Positions 1-5,638 of a DNA stretch of 7,218 nucleotides are shown here, piece after piece (position 1 is the stretch's first letter; each line of letters begins with the position of its first letter). The notes under the pieces were generated by a model, which was not told where the DNA came from, did no database searches, and saw only the letters and a list, made by a program, of their open reading frames with translations. The DNA comes from Gaiellales bacterium (GTDB lineage Bacteria > Actinomycetota > Thermoleophilia > Gaiellales > F1-60-MAGs149). The translations under genes were made by a program, and so were the position numbers. The stretch lies in the NCBI GenBank assembly GCA_030831375.1, contig JAURLF010000093.1, forward strand, positions 1-7,218. The letters run 5' to 3'.

Positions 1-694
1 CGACGGGCCCGTGCCCGCCGCGGTCCGCGCGATCCGCGCGGCCGCGCCCGGCCTCGTGATCGCGACCGACGTGTGCCTGTGCCAGTACACCGACCACGGC
101 CACTGCGGCCTCGTCGGCGACGACGGCGCGATCCGCAACGACGCCAGCCTGCCGGTGCTCGCCAAGGCGGCGGTGGCGCACGCCCGCGCCGGCGCCGACC
201 TGGTCGCCCCGAGCGACATGTTCGACGGCCGCGTGGCGGTGATCCGCGACGCGCTCGACGCGGAGGGCTTCGCGGAGACCGTCGGCATCCTCTCCTACTC
301 GTCGAAGTACGCCTCCGCCTTCTACGGGCCGTTCCGCGACGCCGCGCACTCCGCGCCGTCGGCGGGCGACCGTCGCTCGCACCAGCTCGACCCGCCGAAC
401 CGCGCCGAGGCCGTCCGCGAGGGCCTGATCGACGAAGGGGAGGGTGCCGACCTCCTGATGGTCAAACCGGCCCTCGCCTACCTCGACGTGATCCGCGACC
501 TCTCCGACGCCACCGACCTGCCGGTCCTCGCCTACCAGGTCTCCGGCGAGTACGCCATGCTCCGCCACGCCGCCGACCAGGGCGCGTTCGCCTTCCGCGA
601 CGCCTACCTCGAGTCGCTCGTCGCGATCCGCCGCGCCGGGGCGCGCGCCACGATCACCTACGGCGCCGTGGACGCCGCCAAGTGGCTCGCGTAG
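1..694 (+). CDS. hemB: Porphobilinogen synthase (delta-aminolevulinic acid dehydratase), 5'-truncated by window edge
   Basis: This cytosolic enzyme condenses two 5-aminolevulinate molecules to porphobilinogen in haem biosynthesis. The frame is open from base 2 (Asp-Gly-Pro-Val...) and ends with TAG at 692-694, so about 230 residues are seen. The family is usually about 325 residues, so roughly 95 N-terminal residues lie upstream. Visible landmarks are the cysteine-rich metal loop DVCLCQYTDHGHCG (Cys codons at 74, 80 and 104), the first active-site lysine in SSKYASAFYGPFRDAA (Lys codon 305-307), and the Schiff-base lysine in LLMVKPALAYLD (Lys codon 464-466). Three cysteines in the loop mark the zinc-dependent type rather than the Asp/Mg type. 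The GTG at 11 is internal and is not the start. The 3' end overlaps the next gene by 13 bases, suggesting co-translation. No frameshift or missing key residue is seen. Confidence 0.97.
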   Translation, partial: DGPVPAAVRAIRAAAPGLVIATDVCLCQYTDHGHCGLVGDDGAIRNDASLPVLAKAAVAHARAGADLVAPSDMFDGRVAVIRDALDAEGFAETVGILSYSSKYASAFYGPFRDAAHSAPSAGDRRSHQLDPPNRAEAVREGLIDEGEGADLLMVKPALAYLDVIRDLSDATDLPVLAYQVSGEYAMLRHAADQGAFAFRDAYLESLVAIRRAGARATITYGAVDAAKWLA

Positions 695-1230
695 GCCTCG
701 ACCCGGTCGACGCGATCGTCGACGCCGCTGCGGCCGCCTCCGGCATCTGGGCCCGCTCGGCCCTGCCCGCGGGCGAGCGCGATCCCGCGCACGCCTTCGG
801 CCGCATCGCCGGCGGCGAGCTCGCCGACGGCGTCGAGGCGATCTACGAGGGTTACCTCGTGCACCACGCCCCGCGCGGCCGCGGCTTCGCGCCGGCCGAA
901 CGCGAGCAGGGGCTCCTGCTCGGCGACTATCTGTACGCCACCGGCCTCGTCGCCGTCACGCGCACCGGTGACGTGGCGGCGATCAGCGCCCTCTCCGACC
1001 TCGTCTCCCTCGCCGCCGCGCAGCGCGCCGAGGCGGAGCGGCCCGCGGACGCCGAGCTCTGGCTCGCCACCTGCCGGCACCTCGCCGGTCCGCGCGACGA
1101 CGACGCGCTGGCCGCGGCCGTCGCGGCCCTGCGCGCCGGCGACCGCGCCCCGCTCGACCGGCTCGTGGCGGACGAGGACGCGGCCGAGCCCCTCGCCCTG
1201 CACCGGCGCCTGATGGGGGACGCCGCATGA
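682..1230 (+). CDS. Small protein resembling a degenerate polyprenyl diphosphate synthase subunit
   Basis: I do not recognise this 182-residue protein as a named family. It is Ala-rich, helical-looking, and has no signal peptide or membrane segment. Residues 44-117 match the pattern of trans-prenyltransferases: a helix ending YLVHHA (58-63) where synthases have SLVHDD; then PRGRG (64-68), like the RRGxP after the first Asp motif; then LLLGDYLYATGL (78-89), like the conserved GDYLxAxA helix; then a helix starting near GD (96-97) and ending QRAE (114-117), where synthases have the GE-rich helix. The DDxxD of the first Asp-rich motif is absent and the protein is about half family length, so catalysis is unlikely. 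A regulatory or chain-length subunit like Bacillus HepS is an inference. GTG 682 is the only in-frame start near the beginning; it overlaps hemB by 13 bases and has no strong ribosome site. The stop overlaps the ubiD ATG as ATGA. Family assignment is moderate; that the gene is real is well supported by the overlaps. Confidence 0.72.
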   Translation: MARVGLDPVDAIVDAAAAASGIWARSALPAGERDPAHAFGRIAGGELADGVEAIYEGYLVHHAPRGRGFAPAEREQGLLLGDYLYATGLVAVTRTGDVAAISALSDLVSLAAAQRAEAERPADAELWLATCRHLAGPRDDDALAAAVAALRAGDRAPLDRLVADEDAAEPLALHRRLMGDAA

Positions 1231-2750
1231 GGGGCCCGCGGGACCTGCGCGACTGGATCGAGATGCTGCGCCGCGCCGGCGAGCTCGTGGAGGTGACGCA
1301 GGAGGTCGACCCGCACCTCGAGATCACCGAGATCGCCGACCGCGCGATGAAGGGCGGCGGGCCCGCGCTCCTGTTCACCAACGTCAAGGGCTCGCGCCAC
1401 CCCGTCCTGATCAACCAGTTCGGGACGGAGCGGCGGATGCTGATGGCGCTCGGCGCGGACTCGCTCGACGCGATCGGCGACGAGATCGCCGACCTGCTCG
1501 AGCTGCGCCCGCCCGACGGCCTCGCCGACAAGGTGCGCAAGCTCGGCCAGCTCAAGTCCGTCGCCGACGCGCGCCCGCGGATCGTGAAGTCGGGCCCCTG
1601 CCAGGAGGTCGTCTGGCCCGAGCCCGACCTCGACCTGCTGCCCGTCCTGACCTGCTGGCCCGACGACGGCGGCCCGTACGTCACGCTCGCGAACATCATC
1701 ACCAAGGACCCCGTCACCGGCGGCCGCAACGTCGGCATGTACCGCCTGCAGCAGCACTCGAGCCGGGAGCTCGGCCTGCACTGGCAGATCCACAAGGACG
1801 CCGCGCACGACTGGACAGAGGGCGCGGGCCGGATGGAGGTCGCGATCGCGCTCGGCACCGACCCCACGACGACCTACTGCGGCTCGATGCCGCTGCCGAA
1901 GCACGTCGACGAGTACATGGTCGCGGGCTGGCTGCGCGACGAGCCCGTCGAGCTCGTGCAGTGCAAGACGATCGACCTGCAGGTGCCGGCCAACGCGGAG
2001 ATCGTGATCGAGGGCTACTGCGAGCGCGGCGAGCTGCGCCCCGAGGGGCCGTTCGGCGACCACACGGGCTACTACACGCCCGTCGACGACTTCCCCGTCC
2101 TGCACGTGACGGCGATCACGTCGCGGCGCGACCCGATCTACCCGACGATCGTCGTCGGCCCGCCGCCCTGCGAGGACCTCTGGCTGGCGAAGGCCACGGA
2201 GCGGATCTTCCTGCCCGCCGTCCGGATGACGCTGCCCGAGGTCGTCGACTACGACCTGCCCGCCGCCGGCACGTTCCACAACTGCGCGATCGTGTCGATC
2301 CGCAAGCGCTTCCCCGGCCACGCGCAGAAGGTGATGAGCGCGATCTGGGGCACGGGCCTGTTGTCCCTGACGAAGGCCGTGATCGTCGTCGACGACTGGG
2401 TCGACGTGCACGACTACACCGAGGTCGTCTGGCAGATGGGCGCGAACATCGACCCGGCCCACGACATCCTGATGTCGTACGGCCCGCTCGACCAGCTCGA
2501 CCACGCCGCGCGCCTGAAGGCGCTCGGCGGCAAGATCGGCTTCGACGCCACGGCCAAGTGGGAGGGCGAGGGCTACACGCGCGGCTGGCCCGAGGTGAAC
2601 CGCATCCCCGACGACGTCAAGGCCGCGGTCGACGCGCGCTGGGCCGAGCTCGGCATCCCGCTGCCCGGCTTCGAGGGGCGGCACACGCCGCGCGCCCCCG
2701 CCGCTCCGGGGGCCCGCGGGGGTATGCTCGCCAGGCTGCGCCGCGGCTAG
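1227..2750 (+). CDS. ubiD: UbiD-family prenylated-FMN-dependent decarboxylase (probable menaquinone pathway, MqnL-like)
   Basis: This 507-residue protein has normal UbiD length. It should decarboxylate an aromatic acid using prenylated FMN made by UbiX. Family positions are intact: Asn168 and Arg173 in NVGMYR (metal and phosphate/cofactor contacts), His189 in the HWQIHKD stretch, Glu229 in HVDEYMVAGW as the likely metal ligand, and Glu273 and Asp278 in EGPFGDHTGYY, the conserved acidic pair next to the isoalloxazine. The complete set argues for an active enzyme. The substrate is inferred: with UbiX, MenG and a polyprenyl synthase nearby, a prenylated dihydroxynaphthoate of the futalosine route fits best. 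A 4-hydroxy-3-polyprenylbenzoate or unrelated aryl acid is possible. ATG 1227 overlaps the preceding stop (ATGA), with a GGGGGA ribosome site at 1215-1220. The last ~20 residues are a Pro/Ala/Arg-rich tail that looks dispensable and overlaps a possible promoter for msrB. Confidence 0.93.
   Translation: MRGPRDLRDWIEMLRRAGELVEVTQEVDPHLEITEIADRAMKGGGPALLFTNVKGSRHPVLINQFGTERRMLMALGADSLDAIGDEIADLLELRPPDGLADKVRKLGQLKSVADARPRIVKSGPCQEVVWPEPDLDLLPVLTCWPDDGGPYVTLANIITKDPVTGGRNVGMYRLQQHSSRELGLHWQIHKDAAHDWTEGAGRMEVAIALGTDPTTTYCGSMPLPKHVDEYMVAGWLRDEPVELVQCKTIDLQVPANAEIVIEGYCERGELRPEGPFGDHTGYYTPVDDFPVLHVTAITSRRDPIYPTIVVGPPPCEDLWLAKATERIFLPAVRMTLPEVVDYDLPAAGTFHNCAIVSIRKRFPGHAQKVMSAIWGTGLLSLTKAVIVVDDWVDVHDYTEVVWQMGANIDPAHDILMSYGPLDQLDHAARLKALGGKIGFDATAKWEGEGYTRGWPEVNRIPDDVKAAVDARWAELGIPLPGFEGRHTPRAPAAPGARGGMLARLRRG
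2723..2728 (+). promoter_or_regulatory. Possible -10 element (TATGCT) for msrB inside the ubiD 3' end
   Basis: TATGCT fits the TAnnnT pattern of actinobacterial -10 boxes and lies about 40 bases before the msrB ATG. It stands out in otherwise GC-only sequence. No convincing -35 is seen at 16-19 bases upstream. A similar GTATCCT lies ahead of ubiX. This is a weak call from motif and position only. Confidence 0.25.
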
Positions 2751-2765
2751 CGGGGGCACCTGAGC

Positions 2766-3167
2766 ATGGGCATCGAGAAGACCGACGACGAATGGCGGCG
2801 CGACCTGTCGCCCGAGCAGTACCACGTGCTGCGTGAGGCCGGCACGGAGCCGCCGTTCACGGGCGCCTACTGGGACGACCACGGCGCTGGCGTGTACCGC
2901 TGCGCGGGCTGCGGCGCCGAGCTCTTCTCGTCGGACGACAAGTTCGACTCGGGCACGGGCTGGCCGAGCTTCACGCGGCCCGTCGACGAGGCCAACGTGG
3001 GCGCGCGCGAGGACACCTCGCACGGCATGCGCCGCATCGAGGTCGTCTGCACGGGCTGCGGCGGGCACCTCGGGCACGTCTTCCCCGACGGCCCCGGGCC
3101 GACGGGTCTCCGCTATTGCATCAACTCGTGCTCGCTCGCGAAGGCCGCAGCGGAGGCGGACGCATGA
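2766..3167 (+). CDS. msrB: Peptide-methionine (R)-S-oxide reductase
   Basis: MsrB reduces the R epimer of methionine sulfoxide in proteins, repairing oxidative damage. The 133-residue length is typical of a single-domain MsrB. Two zinc-binding CxxC pairs are present (Cys46/Cys49 in CAGC; Cys95/Cys98 in CTGC), followed by GGHLGHVFPDGP and the catalytic motif RYCINS with Cys118. The usual resolving cysteine in SGCGWPSF is Thr here (SGTGWPSF), while an extra Cys122 follows the catalytic site (CINSC), so recycling may use Cys122 or an external reductant. No signal peptide is seen, so it is probably cytosolic. ATG 2766 lies 15 bases after the ubiD stop, behind a modest GGGG site at 2752-2756. It ends just before the qcrA promoter region, so it may be the last gene of the hemB-ubiD run. 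Family identity is very secure. Confidence 0.96.
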   Translation: MGIEKTDDEWRRDLSPEQYHVLREAGTEPPFTGAYWDDHGAGVYRCAGCGAELFSSDDKFDSGTGWPSFTRPVDEANVGAREDTSHGMRRIEVVCTGCGGHLGHVFPDGPGPTGLRYCINSCSLAKAAAEADA

Positions 3168-3199
3168 GCCGGGTGGGGATTGTGCGGTTCGATGCGACT

Positions 3200-3229
3200 T
3201 TGACAGCGCGCATGGGGCGCGACCAAGAT
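3200..3229 (+). promoter_or_regulatory. Candidate sigma-70-type promoter for qcrABC
   Basis: A perfect TTGACA (3200-3205) is followed after 18 bases by CAAGAT (3224-3229), which keeps the A2, A5 and T6 positions of the -10 consensus. The segment is the most AT-rich part of the window and sits in its only gap between msrB and qcrA, about 25 bases before the start codon. Transcription would begin near 3236, leaving a short leader that includes the ribosome site. AAGATA one base further is an alternative -10. The consensus -35 is seen directly; promoter activity is inferred. Confidence 0.5.
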
Positions 3230-3241
3230 ATCCGGGTGACT

Positions 3242-3246
3242 GGAGG
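3242..3246 (+). promoter_or_regulatory. Ribosome binding site deciding the qcrA GTG start
   Basis: GGAGG lies 8 bases before GTG 3255, an ideal distance. It supports that GTG over any internal start and shows that translation begins immediately downstream of the predicted promoter. Confidence 0.7.
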
Positions 3247-3254
3247 CTCGACCC

Positions 3255-3872
3255 GTGGGTGAGAACGGAAACGAGAAGGCCGGGGCGTCGTCCTACGGCG
3301 ACGTCAACGACCCGCGCGCGGTCATCAGCCGCAGCAAGTTCCTGACCGGCGCCACCGTCGGCCTCGGCGGGCTGATCGGCATCGCCGTCGCGGTGCCCGC
3401 CCTCGGCTACGTGCTGGGCCCCTCGTTCGTGAACGAGAAGTGGTACTGGACGAACTTCGGCCCGGTCGACAGCCCCCAGTTCAAGGAGGGCGAGTACCAG
3501 CCCGTCGTGTTCGAGCGCGGCGAGCTCGGCGAGCTCGACCGCCGCGTCGCCTTCGTCCGCCGCGACGGCGCCGAGGAGTTCACGATCATCTCGAACATCT
3601 GCATGCACCTCGGCTGCCCCGTGCAGTTCAAGGTCACGAACTTCGCCTGCCCCTGCCACGGCGGCCAGTACGACACGGAGGGCATCCGCACGGCGGGTCC
3701 CCCGATCCGGCCGCTCAACCGCTTCGAGTACAAGGTCGAGGGCGGCAACCTCTACGTCGGGCGCCCGTTCGCGACCAAGGAGGTCGACGGGCAGGTCGTC
3801 ATGACCGACCAGTTCAAGCTCCCCGGCTCACCCACCACCGGCCTGCTCTCCTGGCTGTACCCGACCCCGTAG
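3255..3872 (+). CDS. qcrA: Rieske iron-sulfur subunit of the menaquinol:cytochrome c reductase
   Basis: This 205-residue protein carries the 2Fe-2S cluster that takes the first electron from quinol at the Qo site of the bc complex. Residues 25-54 form an N-terminal segment SRSKFLTG followed by a Gly/Ala/Val-rich membrane helix that anchors it; the cluster domain lies outside. Box I is CMHLGC (116-121) and box II is CPCHGG (132-137). Cluster ligands should be Cys116, His118, Cys132 and His135, with a Cys121-Cys134 disulfide. Box II has Gly137 where high-potential Rieske proteins have Ser, which fits a lower-potential cluster working with menaquinone. The Tat-like motif is imperfect: one Arg of the pair is Ser27. 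GTG 3255 has a good ribosome site. The stop TAG is embedded in the ribosome site of qcrB, 15 bases before its ATG, so the three qcr genes form an operon. Confidence 0.96.
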   Translation: MGENGNEKAGASSYGDVNDPRAVISRSKFLTGATVGLGGLIGIAVAVPALGYVLGPSFVNEKWYWTNFGPVDSPQFKEGEYQPVVFERGELGELDRRVAFVRRDGAEEFTIISNICMHLGCPVQFKVTNFACPCHGGQYDTEGIRTAGPPIRPLNRFEYKVEGGNLYVGRPFATKEVDGQVVMTDQFKLPGSPTTGLLSWLYPTP

Positions 3873-3876
3873 GAGG
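3871..3876 (+). promoter_or_regulatory. Strong ribosome binding site for qcrB overlapping the qcrA stop
   Basis: AGGAGG begins within the qcrA TAG stop codon and lies 11 bases before ATG 3888. A second GAGGA copy at 3880-3884 is closer. This placement would couple translation of the two subunits. Confidence 0.6.
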
Positions 3877-3887
3877 CTCGAGGAACC

Positions 3888-4601
3888 ATGTCCACGCTGC
3901 TGCCTCCCCCCGGTGAGATCGCCCGCATGCCGGCCGATTGGGTCGCGGAGCGCTCCGGCCTCCTCTCCTTCGGCAAGTACATGCTGTTCAGGAACGTCCC
4001 GAAGGACATCTCCTGGCTGCAGACGCTCGGCTCGGCGCTCCTGACCGTCTTCATCCTGCAGGCCACCACCGGCGTCCTGCTCGCGATGTACTACCAGCCC
4101 GACCCCGCCACCGCCTGGAACACGATCGCCTTCATCACGAACGACGCGACGCTCGGCTGGCTCGTCCGCGGCATGCACAAGTGGGGCTCGTCGATCATGG
4201 TCGTGCTGCTGTTCCTGCACATGGGCCGCACGTTCCTGTTCGGCGCCTACAAGTACCCGCGCGAGATGACGTGGATCACGGGCGCCCTGATCTTCATCCT
4301 CGTGATGGCGATGTCGTTCACCGGCTACCTGCTGGTCTTCGACGAGCGCGCCTACTGGGCCACGGTCGTCGGCGTCAACATCAACGGCACCGCGCCGATC
4401 CTCGGCCCAGCGCTGTCGTACATCCTGATGGTCGGCCCGGAGATCTCCACGCACACGCTGTCGCGCTTCTACGCGCTGCACATGCTGGTCCTGCCGGGCG
4501 CCATCGGCGGCCTGATCGCGCTGCACATGCTGCTCGTCGTGCGGCTCGGCGTGACGTCGCCGCCCTGGTCCCGCATGAAGGTCACGGAGGGTGACGTCTG
4601 A
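3888..4601 (+). CDS. qcrB: Cytochrome b6-like subunit of the bc complex (N-terminal half of cytochrome b)
   Basis: This 237-residue membrane protein equals the four-helix N-terminal half of cytochrome b and binds both b haems. The four axial histidines are visible as His97 (RGMHKWG) and His111 (LHMGR) on one helix, and His198 (YALHM) and His213 (ALHMLLV) on another. The spacings are 14 and 15 residues. The 15 in the second helix is the cytochrome b6/Firmicute pattern; mitochondrial-type cytochrome b has 14 in both. The Qo-side loop after FTGYLLVFDERAYWATVVG is present. The cysteine that holds the extra haem c in b6f and Bacillus-type proteins aligns with Thr46, so that haem is probably not covalently attached here. 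The protein stops after the fourth helix; the rest of cytochrome b is in the next gene. Its TGA shares one base with the qcrC ATG (TGATG), implying tightly coupled synthesis. Confidence 0.96.
   Translation: MSTLLPPPGEIARMPADWVAERSGLLSFGKYMLFRNVPKDISWLQTLGSALLTVFILQATTGVLLAMYYQPDPATAWNTIAFITNDATLGWLVRGMHKWGSSIMVVLLFLHMGRTFLFGAYKYPREMTWITGALIFILVMAMSFTGYLLVFDERAYWATVVGVNINGTAPILGPALSYILMVGPEISTHTLSRFYALHMLVLPGAIGGLIALHMLLVVRLGVTSPPWSRMKVTEGDV
4586..4590 (+). promoter_or_regulatory. Ribosome binding site for qcrC inside qcrB
   Basis: GGAGG lies 10 bases before ATG 4601 within the last codons of qcrB. It selects this ATG as the qcrC start. Confidence 0.6.
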
Positions 4602-5476
4602 TGCCGCGCCTGACCGCACGCGAGCGCCGCGACCGCTACCAGCGCGAGTACGCGTTCCAGAAGCGCCACGGCAAGTCGTTCTTCCCGCACGCCGTCTTCC
4701 ACGACACGATCGTCAGCCTGATCGTCGTCGGGATCATCATGGGCATGTCGGTGCTGTGGTGGGCCCAGTTCGAGCCCGTCCCGACGGAGGCCGGCGTCGA
4801 GCGCGCCGGCGGCATCCTCGGCCCGGCCTACGAGGGCCGCGCCGATCCGGGCGTGGAGGAGTACGACCCGAAGCCGGAGTGGTACTTCTTCTTCCTCTTC
4901 GAGCTGCTGCGCATCTTCAAGACGCCGGAGCTGCTCCTGGTCGGCTCGGTGATCATCCCGACGCTCTGGATGGTGCTGCTGATCGGCTGGCCGTTCATCG
5001 ACCGGAACCCCGACCGGCGGCTGTCGCGGCGCCCGATCGCACTCGCGGTCGGCGTCTGCGTGCCGATCGTGCTGCTGACCCTGACGTTCTACGGCTCGAA
5101 GGCGCCCGGCGCCGGCGGTGAGGCGTCGACCGCCCCGGGCGCGGCGGCGTTCGCGGGCGGCGCCTGCTCGACCTGCCACGCGTTCGCGGACGCGGGCACG
5201 GCCGGCAACGTCGGCCCGAGCCTGACCGACAACGCCGTCAGCTACGAGACCGCCTACGACCTGATCGCGAACGGCAAGGGCGGCATGCCCGCCTTCAGCG
5301 GCACGTACAGCGAGGACGAGATGAAGTGCCTCGCCGGGTACGTCGCCACGCACTCGGGCGCGCCGGCCGGCGAGGAGGGCCCGGAGGCCGCGACGGCCGC
5401 CGAGGTCTACCCCGCGGCCTGCGAGACCGCCGGCGGCCTGTTCGCCGGCGCCGGCGCCGCCGCGGCCGGCGACTAG
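4601..5476 (+). CDS. qcrC: Subunit IV / cytochrome c fusion subunit of the bc complex
   Basis: The 291 residues combine the C-terminal half of cytochrome b with a haem c domain, as in Bacillus QcrC. A basic N-terminus (1-25) precedes membrane helix 1 (about 36-53). The Qo-site motif PEWY (92-95) follows in KPEWYFFFLFELLRIFKTPE. Helix 2 is about 111-130 and helix 3 about 146-164. After an Ala/Gly/Ser/Thr linker comes a mono-haem cytochrome c domain with CSTCH (189-193) and the likely distal ligand Met229 in GGMPAF. The c domain passes electrons from the Rieske cluster to the oxidase. Residues 256-291 form an Ala/Gly/Glu-rich tail not expected in the family, with Cys274 that could pair with Cys243. 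The length exceeds the ~255 residues of the Bacillus protein mainly because of this tail. The start overlaps the qcrB stop by one base. The gene ends 31 bases before a GC hairpin that may end the operon. Confidence 0.95.
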   Translation: MPRLTARERRDRYQREYAFQKRHGKSFFPHAVFHDTIVSLIVVGIIMGMSVLWWAQFEPVPTEAGVERAGGILGPAYEGRADPGVEEYDPKPEWYFFFLFELLRIFKTPELLLVGSVIIPTLWMVLLIGWPFIDRNPDRRLSRRPIALAVGVCVPIVLLTLTFYGSKAPGAGGEASTAPGAAAFAGGACSTCHAFADAGTAGNVGPSLTDNAVSYETAYDLIANGKGGMPAFSGTYSEDEMKCLAGYVATHSGAPAGEEGPEAATAAEVYPAACETAGGLFAGAGAAAAGD

Positions 5477-5507
5477 CGCCGATCGGCCGAAACGGATCTG
5501 AACGGCC

Positions 5508-5535
5508 GGGGGCCGGGCGGCGACGCCCGGCCCTC
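5508..5535 (+). terminator. GC-rich hairpin after qcrC, probable transcription terminator
   Basis: Arms GGCCGGGCG (5511-5519) and CGCCCGGCC (5524-5532) pair perfectly around a GCGA loop, a GNRA-type tetraloop. Three more pairs extend the stem, one of them G-U. It begins 31 bases after the qcrC stop. There is no T tract, so it would be a hairpin-only or Rho-assisted terminator, or an mRNA 3' end stabiliser. High GC raises the chance of random hairpins, but a 12-pair stem with a stable tetraloop at this position is unlikely to be accidental. Confidence 0.6.
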
Positions 5536-5608
5536 AGCGCGCTCCGGGGCGGTCCGCGGGGCGGGCCGCCGCGAAGGGCTTGGTGAGGGCCCGATCCCGG
5601 TGCTGGCG

Positions 5609-5614
5609 TATCCT
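5609..5614 (+). promoter_or_regulatory. Possible -10 element (TATCCT) for ubiX
   Basis: TATCCT fits TAnnnT and lies 24 bases before the ubiX ATG, in the gap after the qcrC hairpin. No good -35 is found at normal spacing; TTGGTG at 5580 is 23 bases away. The ubiX start has no clear ribosome site, so a short-leader transcript is conceivable. Weak call. Confidence 0.28.
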
Positions 5615-5638
5615 GCCCGGGCACGGCACCCCCGACGC

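Noticed and set aside
73..681. Upstream extension of the 682-1230 gene in the same frame
   Set aside because: This part lies over hemB and is an Arg/Pro/Gly-rich shadow. Protein-like composition begins only at about 682, after the hemB frame ends.
3164..3262. 32-codon frame overlapping the msrB stop as ATGA
   Set aside because: It runs through the TTGACA promoter and the qcrA ribosome site, has no recognisable motif, and better fits an intergenic regulatory stretch.
927..3659. Very long antisense open frame (910 codons) covering the prenyl synthase-like gene, ubiD, msrB and qcrA
   Set aside because: It is the mirror of strongly identified + strand genes in GC-rich DNA, where stop codons are rare. 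Its translation is Arg/Ala/Asp/Val-rich low complexity with no family motif.
3828..5353. Antisense open frames opposite qcrB and qcrC
   Set aside because: They are Asp/Glu/His/Arg/Val-rich mirror translations of membrane-helix codons, with no ribosome site or motif.
5549..5569. Second hairpin with 7-base arms and a G-U pair before ubiX
   Set aside because: In sequence this GC-rich, such short imperfect stems are expected by chance, so it is not listed as a feature.
5600..5638. Alternative GTG start for ubiX
   Set aside because: It adds Pro/Arg/Ala-rich residues absent from UbiX proteins and would place the start over the possible -10 box.
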